A stretch of 64,000 bases of DNA, taken from NCBI GenBank assembly GCA_048500275.1, contig JASNYI010000001.1, forward strand, positions 2,108,001-2,172,000, given 5' to 3'. Positions 32,590-41,748 of this stretch are shown here, in pieces. The translations under genes were made by a program, and so were the position numbers. Every line of letters starts with the position of its first letter. Position 1 is the first letter of the stretch. The notes under the pieces are model-generated. The model was not told where the DNA came from, made no database searches, and saw nothing but the letters and a program-made list of their open reading frames with translations. Source of the DNA: UBA5066 sp048500275 (GTDB lineage Bacteria; Acidobacteriota; Thermoanaerobaculia; UBA5066).

Positions 32590-35385
32590 TCAGTCGCTCG
32601 TCACCCAGGCCCCGTCGCCGCTGCGGGCCCCGGGGACGGCCCCGTCGTTGAGGACGGCGTACGCGACGAAGGGATTCGCGCCGGAGATCCGGGTCACGCG
32701 CGCGTAGCCCTGGGTCGTTCCCGGGGCGACCTGGGTGAGGAGGGCGTTCACCTGCACCTGCCTCAGCGCGCCGACCTCGACGGTCGTCTCGCCCGCCTTG
32801 GCCCCGGTGGCGCCGTCCCAGACCTCGACGAGGAGGACGTCGGTGCTGCCGTCCTCCTCTCCCGTGTTCACGACGGCGAGGTTCGTCCGCGTCGTCGCGG
32901 TCTGCTGCAGGCCGTTCAGCCAGACGGCCCCGGTCGCGGCCCGGCCCGTCGGGACCCCCGAGCAGAAGAGGCCGTAGCGGCCGCCCCCTCCCGGGCTCCC
33001 GGTCCGCCCGCCGACGAAGAGGCCGCTCGTGGAGTCGCCGTCGGCGGTGGCGAGAAGGGGGCCGACGGCGGGCGTCGGCACCTGGACGCCCCGGGCGCGG
33101 AGCGCCGCGACGAAGCCGGGGATCGAGACCTGGCCGCCCGCGGGGACGTCGAGGGTCATTCCCGCGCCGTCGTCTCCGAGCTCCTCGGTGTGGAGGGTGA
33201 GGTGGACGCGCCGGGCCGCGTCCGAGGCGTTCGAGACGACGACCTCGGTCGAGAAGACTGCCGTCTCGACCACGACGGGGAGGGTGATCCGCTCGCTCCC
33301 GCCGAGCGAGGCGACGGTCACCGGAGCCACGAAGGAGCCGTCGGAGTTCGCGTTGTCGTTCACGACGCCGTAGGTGTAGAAGGGGGCGCTCCCCGCGATC
33401 CGCTCGACCCGGGCCGTGCCGACGAAGCCGTCGGGAACGGCGAGCTGGAAGAAGCCTCCCGGGGCGAGGGTGACCGTCTCCGTCGCGACGGTCGTCCCCG
33501 GGGAGGCGCCGCCGGAGACGAGCGTCACGCGGAGCGTCGCGTCGCCGTCCCCGGCCGCGCCGGCGTTCTGCACGGCGACGTTCGAACGGTCGGAGGCGTC
33601 GCTCCGGAGGCCCCCGAGGAAGACGGGGCCGGACGGGAGGTCCTCGAGGCGGACGCCGGCGTAGGAGAGGCCCGCGGCACCGACGGGAGCGGCGGGGGGG
33701 ACGGGCGTCGTCGTCCGGACGAGGACCGCCGCATCGCGGGCGGCCGCGAGGCCGCCGAAGGTGGCGCGAAGCGTCCCGACGGCGTTCCCCGTGGCCGGGA
33801 TCGGAACCCCGTTCGACCGGAGCCACGCGATGGCGTCGGGGAGGACGACCTGCCTCCGCGGGCCGAGCGAAGTCGTCGCGTTCCCGGCGGGCGAGCCCCC
33901 GACCCCGGTGTAGTCGAGCCTCACCGAGGCCGCGCCGTCGCCGCGGTTCGTCAGCGTCAGCTCCGAGGTGAAGTACGACCCGCCCCGTCCCTCGCTCCGG
34001 AGGACGACCGGGACGAACAGGGTCGTCGTGAAGGTGACCGGGCCGGCCGGCCGCTCGAACGCGCCGAGGTCGATACCGGAACCTTGCGGTCGGGACACGC
34101 CGTCGAAGTCGAGGGAGGGGGCGAGGGCGGGGTTCCCGCGGTCGAGGGCCGGGGAATCGGCGGCGAGGCGGTAGTCGTGCGCGGCCGCGTCGACGAACCG
34201 GGGTTCCGCCTCGACGGCGTCGGTGCCCCGGGTCTCCCCTTCGCCGACGTCTCCCATGAACGCGTCGATCAGGTTGTGGTCGACCGTGACGACCCCGGCG
34301 GGAATCGCGAGGGCCACGAGGATCCCGAAGGAGGGGTGGCCGCTCACGACGTTGTTCCGGACGACGACGCTCCGGGCCTCGCGGCTGTCGACGGCGAGGC
34401 CGCCTCCCCAGCCGCTCGTGCCGTTCCCGGCGAAGGTGTTGTTGACGATCCGGAGGTCGTTCATCGGGTGGGTCGCGGAGTCCCCGTAGTTGGCGACGAC
34501 GAGACCGAGATAGGCGTTCCGGTAGCAGACGTTGTTCGTGACCCGAACGCGCTCGAGGAGACCCCCCATCTCCGAGGCGAGGCCGATCCCGTCGGTGCAG
34601 TCGTGGACGACGTTGCCGTCGACCTCGATGTCGTGGGTGTGCTTGTCCCAGGCGTCGACGTAGATCCCGGGCTTCTTCGGCTGGTTCCAGACGGTGTTGC
34701 CCCGCACGACGCCGTCGCTCGAACCGTCCTTGAGACAGATCCCCTCCCCGCCGTTGTCCGTTCCGCCGGCGTCGTGGATCCTGTTCCCGACGACGCGGAA
34801 GCCGCGCGTCCCACCGACCGAGATCTGCTCCTGGATGCCGGTGGTGCAGGCCCGGATCACCTCGTTGTCCTGGAGCGTCACGTCCTCGCAGTTCCAGACG
34901 CCGATGCCGGAGGAGGTCGTGTCGTCCGTGACGTTGTCCTCGACCGTGACGTGCTGTGAGTCCTCGACGAGGATCCCGGCCGCCTGGATCCCCGGGCCGG
35001 CGTTCGTCAGGGTCAGGCCGCGGACGCGGATGTGGGCGGCGTTCAGGACGTGAACGATGCCGCCGAGCCACTCGCTCCCCAGGAGCCCTGCTCCGTCGAG
35101 GACGGGGCGCTCTCCCGGGTAGGCGGCGAAGACGATCTCCGCCCCCGCCGTCCCGGAGCGGGAGACGGTCACCACCTGGTGGTAGGTGCCGGCGCGAACG
35201 AGGACGGTGTCGCCCGGGAGGACGAGGTCGGCCGCGTGCTGGAGCGTGCCGAACGGCGCCGCGAGAGTCCCGGGAGACGTGTCGCTGCCGTTCGGGGCCA
35301 CGTGGTACGTCGCCGGCTCCGCCGGACCCGCGAGCGCGAGAAAGGGTAGGAGGAACAGGACGAAGGAGCCCGCGGCTCGCCTCAT
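32590..35385 (-). CDS. Secreted right-handed beta-helix protein with C-terminal repeat domains
   Basis: 931 residues from the ATG at 35385, which has GGAGG 6 bases upstream. A signal peptide (RRAAGSFVLFLLPFLALAG) precedes a DUF1565-like opening, TYHVAPNGSDTSPGTLAAPF, then a parallel beta-helix to about residue 430 (repeated NNTFAGNGTS-type turns). The last 480 residues are two copies of an approximately 230-residue beta domain, each with a strand like TSELTLTNRGDG and ending in FYTYGVVNDN or FVAYAVLNDG. Probably a surface polysaccharide-binding or -cleaving protein; no catalytic residues can be assigned. Confidence 0.85.
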   Translation of the reverse strand: MRRAAGSFVLFLLPFLALAGPAEPATYHVAPNGSDTSPGTLAAPFGTLQHAADLVLPGDTVLVRAGTYHQVVTVSRSGTAGAEIVFAAYPGERPVLDGAGLLGSEWLGGIVHVLNAAHIRVRGLTLTNAGPGIQAAGILVEDSQHVTVEDNVTDDTTSSGIGVWNCEDVTLQDNEVIRACTTGIQEQISVGGTRGFRVVGNRIHDAGGTDNGGEGICLKDGSSDGVVRGNTVWNQPKKPGIYVDAWDKHTHDIEVDGNVVHDCTDGIGLASEMGGLLERVRVTNNVCYRNAYLGLVVANYGDSATHPMNDLRIVNNTFAGNGTSGWGGGLAVDSREARSVVVRNNVVSGHPSFGILVALAIPAGVVTVDHNLIDAFMGDVGEGETRGTDAVEAEPRFVDAAAHDYRLAADSPALDRGNPALAPSLDFDGVSRPQGSGIDLGAFERPAGPVTFTTTLFVPVVLRSEGRGGSYFTSELTLTNRGDGAASVRLDYTGVGGSPAGNATTSLGPRRQVVLPDAIAWLRSNGVPIPATGNAVGTLRATFGGLAAARDAAVLVRTTTPVPPAAPVGAAGLSYAGVRLEDLPSGPVFLGGLRSDASDRSNVAVQNAGAAGDGDATLRVTLVSGGASPGTTVATETVTLAPGGFFQLAVPDGFVGTARVERIAGSAPFYTYGVVNDNANSDGSFVAPVTVASLGGSERITLPVVVETAVFSTEVVVSNASDAARRVHLTLHTEELGDDGAGMTLDVPAGGQVSIPGFVAALRARGVQVPTPAVGPLLATADGDSTSGLFVGGRTGSPGGGGRYGLFCSGVPTGRAATGAVWLNGLQQTATTRTNLAVVNTGEEDGSTDVLLVEVWDGATGAKAGETTVEVGALRQVQVNALLTQVAPGTTQGYARVTRISGANPFVAYAVLNDGAVPGARSGDGAWVTSD

Positions 35386-35540
35386 GTCGGCCTCCGCGTC
35401 GGTAGAGCGACAGTTCTCGTTCCCGTTGAAGATGGTGACGGCCCCGGCCCTTGTCAACGTCCCCTCAGTGTCCCGCAGCCGAGCCGCGTGCCGGGGCCGC
35501 CCCCGGGAGCGGGGGGGGGGCCGCATGCCGCGTCCGGCTG

Positions 35541-36002
35541 TCAGAAGGCCGAGACGATTCCGAGGATCGCGAGGCCGAAGAGGGCGTTGACGGCCGAGAG
35601 GGCGTCGAGCGCCTTCTGCGCCTTCAGGAACGCGGGGCTCGGGCCCGCGCCGGGGGCGGGGGCGAGGGCGACGAGCTTCGGCGCGACGCCGAAGGTGATG
35701 ACGAGGCCGACGACGACCATGCCCGCGAAGAGGGCGAGCTTGACCGTGAGGAGGACGCCGACGTCCGTCGTGGTGTCGCCGAGGAGCCCCTCCGGCGCCT
35801 TCGCGAGGCCGGTCAGCGCGAGGATCACGACGGAGGACCACGCGAGGGCGGTGAAGCGCTTCGCGACGCTTCCCATGAGCCGGCCGCGCTGCGGCGGCTC
35901 GAGGACGGCGAGGCTCGGCACGAGGATCGCCTTCATGAAGATCATCCCGCCGATCCAGGCGACGGTGGCGAGGAGATGGGCGAACTGCAGGAACCAGGAC
36001 AT
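35541..36002 (-). CDS. CopD/DUF2269-like small membrane protein
   Basis: 153 residues with four hydrophobic segments (near 5-25, 52-70, 83-107, 133-152). His8 (FAHLLATVAWIGGMIFMK) is a candidate haem or copper ligand. The layout matches the C-terminal four-helix part of CopD-type copper-export or cytochrome-like proteins. The physiological substrate is unclear; no copper genes surround it. Confidence 0.75.
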   Translation of the reverse strand: MSWFLQFAHLLATVAWIGGMIFMKAILVPSLAVLEPPQRGRLMGSVAKRFTALAWSSVVILALTGLAKAPEGLLGDTTTDVGVLLTVKLALFAGMVVVGLVITFGVAPKLVALAPAPGAGPSPAFLKAQKALDALSAVNALFGLAILGIVSAF

Positions 36003-36174
36003 CGGTGCACCTCCGGTGTGCCGGGCGGGAACGTCTCCGCGCTCCGTGCCCGTTCTCGATGCCGGCGGATACGAGGTCTCCCTGCGGAGGGTTCGCCCGG
36101 CCGTATGACGGACGTCATACGGAGGGACGATCGGAGGGAGGGCCCGGCCCCCGCGGGGCGCGGTCGGGGGAGGC

Positions 36175-36648
36175 TCAGCGGTTCCGGCCGTCCGCCTCGG
36201 GGGTCCGCCGGGGCGTCACCTTCTCCTCGAACCCGGCCGGCAGGACGAGGACGACGTCCCCGGGAGCGACGAGCTGGAGGTTCTCGCGGGCGATCTTCTC
36301 GACGGCGGCGGGGTCGTTCGTCAGCCGGGCGACTTCCTTCTCGAGGGCCCGGTTCCGCTCGTCGATCGCCGTGATCTCGGCCTGCAGCGCGCCCACCTGC
36401 GCCCGCTGCTTGCGCACCTGGAGGAAGCCGCGATCGCCGGCGAGGAAGAAGACGAAGAGGAGGAACGAGAGGGCCAGCGAGAACCCGACGTAGGAGAGCG
36501 GGTGGACGTGCGGACGCTCCGGCCGGGCCGCGGGACCGGTGACGGAGGGCTCCTCGGCGCGTCGCGCGGGACGGCGGGGCGGCGCGGGCCGCCCCCCCGT
36601 CCTCGACACGAGGCCCTTTCCCGGGCCGGAGATCCGTTCGAACCTCAA
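36175..36648 (-). CDS. ftsB: FtsB/DivIC-family cell-division protein
   Basis: 157 residues. A basic Pro/Arg-rich cytoplasmic tail, one membrane helix (about 51-71), then a periplasmic coiled coil (AQVGALQAEITAIDERNRAL) and the family block ARLTNDPAAVEKIARENLQL. FtsB bridges FtsL and FtsQ at the septum. It follows eno on the same strand, a very common gene order. The start is a TTG at 36648 and could lie further in; the first 45 residues are the least certain. Confidence 0.85.
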   Translation of the reverse strand: MRFERISGPGKGLVSRTGGRPAPPRRPARRAEEPSVTGPAARPERPHVHPLSYVGFSLALSFLLFVFFLAGDRGFLQVRKQRAQVGALQAEITAIDERNRALEKEVARLTNDPAAVEKIARENLQLVAPGDVVLVLPAGFEEKVTPRRTPEADGRNR

Positions 36649-36683
36649 CGCTTCGTCAGGCTCCTCAGGCCTTCGTCACTTCT

Positions 36684-37958
36684 TCACTTCTTGACCGCCA
36701 GGCCGAAGAAGCGGCCGGCGTCGGCGAGCTCCTCCTCGATGCGCAGGAGGCGGTTGTACTTCGCGAGCCGCTCGGAGCGGGAGGCCGAGCCGGTCTTGAT
36801 GAACATGGAGTTCGTCGCGACGGCGAGGTCGGCGATCGTCGTGTCCTCGGTCTCGCCGGAGCGGTGCGAGACCGCGGTGACGTAGCGGGCGACCTGAGCC
36901 ATCCGCACGGCCTCGAGCGTCTCGGTGATCGTCCCGATCTGGTTCACCTTCACGAGGAGGCCGTTGGCGATGCCGTCCCGGATTCCCTCGGCGAGGATCT
37001 TCGGGTTCGTGACGAAGAGGTCGTCGCCGATGAGGTGGATCTTCGACCCGAGCCGCTCGGTCATCAGCTTCCAGCCGGCCTTGTCTCCCTCGGCGCAGCC
37101 GTCCTCGATCGAGACGACGGGGTAGTCCTTCACGATCCCTTCCCAGAACGCGACCATCTGCTCGGGCGTGAGCTTCAGCCCCTCGCCGTCGAGGACGTAG
37201 ACGCCGTCCTTGAAGTACTCCGAGGCGGCCGGGTCGAGGGCGATGAAGACCTGCTCCCCGGCCTTGTAGCCCGCCTTGCCGATCGCCTCGACGATGACGT
37301 CGAGCGCCTCGCGGGCGGTGCCGACGGCCGGCGCGAAGCCGCCCTCGTCGCCGACGGAGGTGGCGAGCCCCTTCTTCTTCAGGATCGACTTCAGGGCGTG
37401 GAACGTCTCGGCCCCGGCGCGAAGCGCCTCGCGGAACGAGTCGAAGCCGGCCGGGACGAGCATGAACTCCTGGTGGTCGAGCGGGTTGTCGGCGTGGGCC
37501 CCGCCGTTGACGACGTTCATCATCGGCACGGGGAGGGAGACGGCGCCCGTCCCGCCGAGGTAGCGGTAGAGGGGCAGCTCGCAGCCCTCGGAGGCGGCGC
37601 GGCAGACGGCCATCGAGACGCCGAGGGTCGCGTTGGCCCCGAGGTTCGACTTGTACTCGGTGCCGTCGAGGTCGCACATGAGGCGGTCGAGCCCCGCCTG
37701 GTCGCGGGCGTCGAAGCCGAGGAGCTCGGGGGCGATCGTCTTGTTGACGTTGTCGACGGCCTTGAGGGTCCCCTTGCCACCGTAGCGCTTCGGGTCGCCG
37801 TCGCGCAGCTCGAGGGCCTCGCGCGTCCCGGTCGAGGCGCCGGACGGGACGCCGGCGCGGCCGGAGGCGCCCGACTCGAGGAGGCACTCCACCTCGATCG
37901 TCGGGTTCCCTCGGGAATCCAGGATCTCCCGGGCGTGGATTTCTTCGATGGCGTACAT
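36684..37958 (-). CDS. eno: Enolase
   Basis: 424 residues, the usual size. Conserved blocks are all present: REILDSRGNPTIEVE, GASTGTREALELRDGD, the magnesium-site SIEDG, KVNQIGTITET, and SHRSGETEDTTIADLAVA. It interconverts 2-phosphoglycerate and phosphoenolpyruvate in the cytoplasm and is often part of the RNA degradosome. Upstream of ftsB on the minus strand. Confidence 0.98.
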   Translation of the reverse strand: MYAIEEIHAREILDSRGNPTIEVECLLESGASGRAGVPSGASTGTREALELRDGDPKRYGGKGTLKAVDNVNKTIAPELLGFDARDQAGLDRLMCDLDGTEYKSNLGANATLGVSMAVCRAASEGCELPLYRYLGGTGAVSLPVPMMNVVNGGAHADNPLDHQEFMLVPAGFDSFREALRAGAETFHALKSILKKKGLATSVGDEGGFAPAVGTAREALDVIVEAIGKAGYKAGEQVFIALDPAASEYFKDGVYVLDGEGLKLTPEQMVAFWEGIVKDYPVVSIEDGCAEGDKAGWKLMTERLGSKIHLIGDDLFVTNPKILAEGIRDGIANGLLVKVNQIGTITETLEAVRMAQVARYVTAVSHRSGETEDTTIADLAVATNSMFIKTGSASRSERLAKYNRLLRIEEELADAGRFFGLAVKK

Positions 37959-38122
37959 GAGGGTTCCTTCCTCCCCGCACGGGGGCGGTGAAAAATCAGC
38001 CTTCCGGGGCGCGGCGTCGGGTTCCGGCCGGGACGAGCTCCCCGGCGGGGACGGCTCCCCAAACGGGTGTTCCGGAGCGGATCATCGAAACCGGGTTCCT
38101 TCGGACCCGTAAGATTCTAGCC

Positions 38123-39079
38123 GTGAGGCACCTCCCCGAGGAAACGGCGCGCCGGGTGCTCGCCGCGCTGCTCGTCGCCGCCGCCCTCCCGTTGGCGGGG
38201 TCGCGCGACGCTCCGGTGCGCCGTGTCGTGATGTCGAGCCTCGCGCCCGACTACGTCGAGACGGTTCCCGCGGCCAAGGCCGAGCTCCTCGCCGTCATCA
38301 ACGAGGAGAGGAAGGCGCACGGGGCCGGGCCCCTGGCCTACGACCTCCTCGGGGCGAAGGTGGGGGACGAGTTCTGCGAGGACGCGGCGTTGAACCGGAC
38401 GAGCGGGCACTGGGACCTCGCCGGCCGCGCCCCCTACCTGCGCTGGGCCCTCGCGGGCGGGATCGACCACCACGCCCAGAACTTCGCCGCCGAGAGCCGG
38501 ACGGGCTACGCCTTCTCGGAATCCCCCGCCGTGCTCCTCAAGAAGATGCACGCCCTCTTCATGGCCGAGAAGCCGCCGGACGACGGCCACCGGCGGACGG
38601 TCCTCGACCCGATCTGGACCCACGTCGGCATCGGCTTCGCGATCGTCGGCGGGGAGATGCGGATGACCGAGGAGTACAGCCGCCGCGTCCTCGAGTGGGC
38701 CGAGCTGCCCTCCGGCCCCGTGAAGGCCGGGAAGGGAGCGCGCGTCGCGTTCGGGCTCCCTCGCGGCTGGAGCATCGGGGGCGTCGAGGTGGCCTGGGAG
38801 GAGTTCCCGAAGCCGATGTCTCGTCGTGAGATCGCCGCGCGGGATTCCTACGGCCTTCCGCCCGCGTGGCGAATGCTCCGCCCCCACCCGCCGCCGGGAG
38901 CCCGATGGGCGTCGGGAGAGCCCGGCAACTTCAAGGCCTCGGCCGGGGGCCGGGTCGAGATCGTCGTCCCCCTCGACCGTGGACCGGGGCACTACTACCT
39001 CGTCGTCTACGCGGCGGAGGGGACGGCGACCGGGCGGAAGCTCTTCCCGGTGGCCGCGCCGCTCGTCGTCGCCGAATAG
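38123..39079 (+). CDS. Secreted CAP-domain protein
   Basis: 318 residues from the GTG at 38123, preferred over an in-frame ATG at 37988 because a signal-like segment (RRVLAALLVAAALPLAGS) follows at once. About residues 50-190 form a bacterial CAP/SCP domain: AELLAVINEERKAHGAGPLA, GHWDLAGRAPYLRWALAGG and DGHRRTVLDPIWTHVGIGFA, with the cavity His and Glu residues. The C-terminal 120 residues are a beta-rich add-on. CAP proteins bind lipids or peptidoglycan; the role here is unknown. Confidence 0.85.
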   Translation: MRHLPEETARRVLAALLVAAALPLAGSRDAPVRRVVMSSLAPDYVETVPAAKAELLAVINEERKAHGAGPLAYDLLGAKVGDEFCEDAALNRTSGHWDLAGRAPYLRWALAGGIDHHAQNFAAESRTGYAFSESPAVLLKKMHALFMAEKPPDDGHRRTVLDPIWTHVGIGFAIVGGEMRMTEEYSRRVLEWAELPSGPVKAGKGARVAFGLPRGWSIGGVEVAWEEFPKPMSRREIAARDSYGLPPAWRMLRPHPPPGARWASGEPGNFKASAGGRVEIVVPLDRGPGHYYLVVYAAEGTATGRKLFPVAAPLVVAE

Positions 39080-39083
39080 GCGA

Positions 39084-39365
39084 ATGCGCCACCTCCTCGT
39101 CTCCTCCCGCGACGACGCCCTCGCGGAGGCGGTGCGGCGGCTCCTTCCCGCCGACGCCGTCCTCCTCTCGGCCCGCGGCGTGGACGACACGCTCGAGCGC
39201 CTCGCGCGGTCGGCCCGTGTCGACGCCGTCGTCACCGACGACCGGGAGGTCGAGGTCGCGATCCGCGAGGAGGTTCCGGGAAGCCTCCCGGTCGTCCTGG
39301 TCCCGCCGGGGGTCCCGGCGCGCGAGGCGCTCCGGCGAGTCGAGGAGGCGCTCGGGGGGGGCTGA
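39084..39365 (+). CDS. Small receiver-like protein
   Basis: 93 residues starting 4 bases after the CAP gene. The pattern of alternating strands and helices (HLLVSSRDDALAEAVRRLL, DAVVTDDREVEVAI, LPVVLVPPG) is that of a shortened CheY-like fold, ending before the last strand-helix pair, with DD at the phosphorylation strand. Its position suggests co-transcription with the CAP gene. Whether it is phosphorylated is unknown. Confidence 0.6.
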   Translation: MRHLLVSSRDDALAEAVRRLLPADAVLLSARGVDDTLERLARSARVDAVVTDDREVEVAIREEVPGSLPVVLVPPGVPAREALRRVEEALGGG

Positions 39366-39381
39366 AGCCCCGGGATCCGAC

Positions 39382-39488
39382 CGGGCCGTCCGATCCCGCG
39401 CTGCGCAAGATTCCGTGCCAGCGCAAGATTCCGTGCCAGGCATGAAAGCGTGTATTGCTACTGCAATACACGCTTTCATGCCTGGCAC
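39382..39488. repeat. REP-like palindromic element, copy 1
   Basis: CGGGCCGTCCGATCCCG (39382-39398) is followed by two tandem copies of GCGCAAGATTCCGTGCCA (39403-39420, 39421-39438) and by a perfect 25-bp inverted repeat: 39433-39457, beginning GTGCCAGGCATGAAAGCGTG, and 39464-39488, with a six-base loop. It lies between convergent genes and could double as a terminator. The core GTGCCAGGCATGAAA and the 17-base flank recur in copy 2 at 54487-54583. Confidence 0.85.
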
Positions 39489-39547
39489 CGCAATCGGGTG
39501 GCACAGCGATCGGGAACAGTCGGGGCGCGGGAACGGGGGTCTCCGGT

Positions 39548-41146
39548 TCAGAAGAGGCGGCGGTAGTCGGGGAGGTCCTTCTTCCAGACGACGACGCCGC
39601 AGAAACGCTCGCCCTCGGGGCAGACCGGCTTCGCTCCGGCGCGGGCCCTGAGGCCGCACGGGGGGAGGAGCCAGCGGCCGATGCGCGGCTCGACCTCGCG
39701 GACCTGCTCGGCCTCGTCGAGCGAGGCACGCCAGATCTCCTCCTGGGCGTTGAAGCAGAGACGCATGGCGAGCTTGTGCCGGAGGCCGGCGAGGTCGGCG
39801 GACTCGGTGAAGCGCAGGGCGACGGCGTTCGGGAGGAGGTAGGCCCGGAACTCGTCCGGGACGCCGAGGGCGCGGAGCAGGGCGATGGCCTCCCAGCTGC
39901 GCGACATCGTCTCCTCGTAGAGCGACTTCGCCTCCCCGGGCTCGGCGAGGAGCATCGGGGTGACGTAGTCGGGCTCGTCGGCGAGGTAGGCGTGGAGCGT
40001 GGGGCGCGAGGCGGGGGTCGTCCGGTGCCGCTGGTCCTGGCTGTCGGCGGTGTGCGAGAGCCTCTTCCTGAACGTGTAGGCCGGGTGGTGGAGGGCGCGG
40101 GCGAGCTTTCCGTGCTCGGTCAGGTTCAGCGCCTCGCCGAGGAGCGTGTTCCTCGCCGGGTCGATCGCGAGGGCGATCGCCTCGTCGTCGGAGAGGGTTT
40201 CGGGCGAGGCGCCGACGACCTCGCGCACGGCCTCGGCGAGGACCTCCTCGTTCCGCGCCTTGCGGTCGACGAGCCGCGAGACCCGCCCGCCGAGCCCGGC
40301 GTCGAAGCGGGCGCGGAACGAGGCGTCGCCGGGGCGGTCGGTCCGAGGCGAGGCGAAGAGGGACTGGGCGAGCGCGAACTCCGGCGTCTCCTCGAGCGGG
40401 ATCGGCTCCTCGAGGACGGCCGCGTACGACGGGTCGTGCCGGAGGAGCTCCTCGGTCATCGCCTCCACGACGATCCGCTGCTCGGTCGGCGCGTCGAAGG
40501 TCGCCGCGAGCCGCCGGTAGCGGAAGAGGGTGACGGCCGGGACGGTGTGGTAGAGCGTCGTGAAGGTGGCGAGGGGCAGGACGTAGCGGGCCACCTCGAG
40601 GGCGCGCTTCCGGATCGCCTTCTCCCAGCGTGCGGGCTGGGTCTCACGGCCCCGGAAGGTGGCGTAGAAGGCCCGCGCGGCGACCGGGACGAGGAGGTCG
40701 CCGAGGCGCCGGTACGCCTCCGTCTGCCGCTCGCACGCCTCGTGATAGACCGCGAGCGCCTCGCCGGTGAGGGGCGGGACGGCGAAGGCCCCTGGCTTCA
40801 CCTCGACGTAGCGCTGGGAGGTCTGCTCGGAGTTGTAGTGGGGGTGGGCGTGGAGGAAGGACCAGACGAGCTGCCGGCTGACGTTCTCGAGCGTGAACTG
40901 GACGTGCGCGTGCTGGAAGGTCGTGTGGTGGCCGGCGAGGTAGACGTCGCGCGCGAGAGCGTCGCGACGACCTCGCCGCCGCTCGCGCTCGGCCGGATCG
41001 GAGAGGCCGTCCCCGCCGACCTCCTCGGGCGTCACGATCCCCTTCGCGCTGTAGCACGTCCGCGCGGCGGCGACGACGCCGTCGAAAGGGCGCGCGAAGG
41101 CGTTCACGAGCCTCACGCGGGGAGGAGCGGAGAGGAACGGGGGCAC
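39548..41146 (-). CDS. thyX: Flavin-dependent thymidylate synthase, double-domain form
   Basis: 532 residues, about twice the usual ThyX. Two ThyX-like halves are visible. The N-terminal half retains SEQTSQRYVEV (107-117) but has HAHPH where the RHR motif should be; the C-terminal half has DQRHRTTPASRPT (371-383) with RHR at 373-375. Together they supply the FAD/dUMP-binding motif. ThyX makes dTMP from dUMP using methylene-tetrahydrofolate and NADPH. Several Acidobacteriota and Deltaproteobacteria carry a long ThyX of this kind. Confidence 0.88.
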   Translation of the reverse strand: MPPFLSAPPRVRLVNAFARPFDGVVAAARTCYSAKGIVTPEEVGGDGLSDPAERERRRGRRDALARDVYLAGHHTTFQHAHVQFTLENVSRQLVWSFLHAHPHYNSEQTSQRYVEVKPGAFAVPPLTGEALAVYHEACERQTEAYRRLGDLLVPVAARAFYATFRGRETQPARWEKAIRKRALEVARYVLPLATFTTLYHTVPAVTLFRYRRLAATFDAPTEQRIVVEAMTEELLRHDPSYAAVLEEPIPLEETPEFALAQSLFASPRTDRPGDASFRARFDAGLGGRVSRLVDRKARNEEVLAEAVREVVGASPETLSDDEAIALAIDPARNTLLGEALNLTEHGKLARALHHPAYTFRKRLSHTADSQDQRHRTTPASRPTLHAYLADEPDYVTPMLLAEPGEAKSLYEETMSRSWEAIALLRALGVPDEFRAYLLPNAVALRFTESADLAGLRHKLAMRLCFNAQEEIWRASLDEAEQVREVEPRIGRWLLPPCGLRARAGAKPVCPEGERFCGVVVWKKDLPDYRRLF

Positions 41147-41255
41147 GCCGGCGAAGTCTAGCGGGAGGAGGCGGAAGCGTCCCGGGCGCTCCCCGGGATG
41201 CCGCTACGGGCCTCTCCGAGGTCGTTCCGCGGCCTCTCCGGAAGCCTCTCCGGAT

Positions 41256-41285
41256 TTGAACCCGCCTCCTTCGCGGGCCTATACT
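41256..41285 (+). promoter_or_regulatory. Promoter of the Rrf2-iscS operon
   Basis: TTGAAC (41256-41261) and TATACT (41280-41285) are 18 bases apart, with the ATG of the regulator 20 bases further. The spacer contains an imperfect CCCGC / GCGGG inverted repeat that could be an operator for autoregulation. Confidence 0.55.
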
Positions 41286-41304
41286 GGCCGATCGGGGGTC
41301 CGCG

Positions 41305-41748
41305 ATGCTCAAGCTCAACCGCATCGTCGACTACGGCATCCTCGTCCTGACCGAGATCGCCCGGCGTAACGCGTGCGTCTCGACCACCGAGCTCGCTGCC
41401 GTGTACGGCGTTTCCGCGACTATCGTCGCGAAGGTCCTGAAGAAGCTGGCCCGGGCGGGCCTCGTCACGTCGGAGAGGGGGAGCCGGGGCGGCTACCGAC
41501 TCGCCCGGCCGCCGGCCGACGTCTCGCTCCGCGCCATCGTCACCGCCCTGGAGGGCCCGATCTCGCTCACCTTCTGCTCGAGCGGGACGGCCAGCGGGCG
41601 ATGCCGGACCCGCCCGCTCTGCGTGGCCTCCGACGCCATGCGCCGGCTGAACCATCTGGTGAACGGGGCCTTCGACGCCGTCTCCCTCGACGACATCCTT
41701 CGCGCGCCGACCCCTCCGGGGCGGGCCTCGACGGGCTCCGCGGCGTGA
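41305..41748 (+). CDS. Rrf2-family (IscR/SufR-like) regulator
   Basis: 147 residues. N-terminal winged helix (NRIVDYGILVLTEIA, TELAAVYGVSATIVAKVLKK, RGSRGGYRLARP) and a cysteine triad Cys91, Cys100, Cys106, spaced like the Fe-S ligands of IscR. It probably senses Fe-S status and represses the operon it heads. Its stop overlaps the start of iscS by 4 bases (GTGA). Confidence 0.9.
   Translation: MLKLNRIVDYGILVLTEIARRNACVSTTELAAVYGVSATIVAKVLKKLARAGLVTSERGSRGGYRLARPPADVSLRAIVTALEGPISLTFCSSGTASGRCRTRPLCVASDAMRRLNHLVNGAFDAVSLDDILRAPTPPGRASTGSAA

Noticed and set aside
31316..35071. Kynureninase extended to 1251 residues
   Set aside because: Everything before the GTG at 32548 is off-frame translation of the beta-helix gene.
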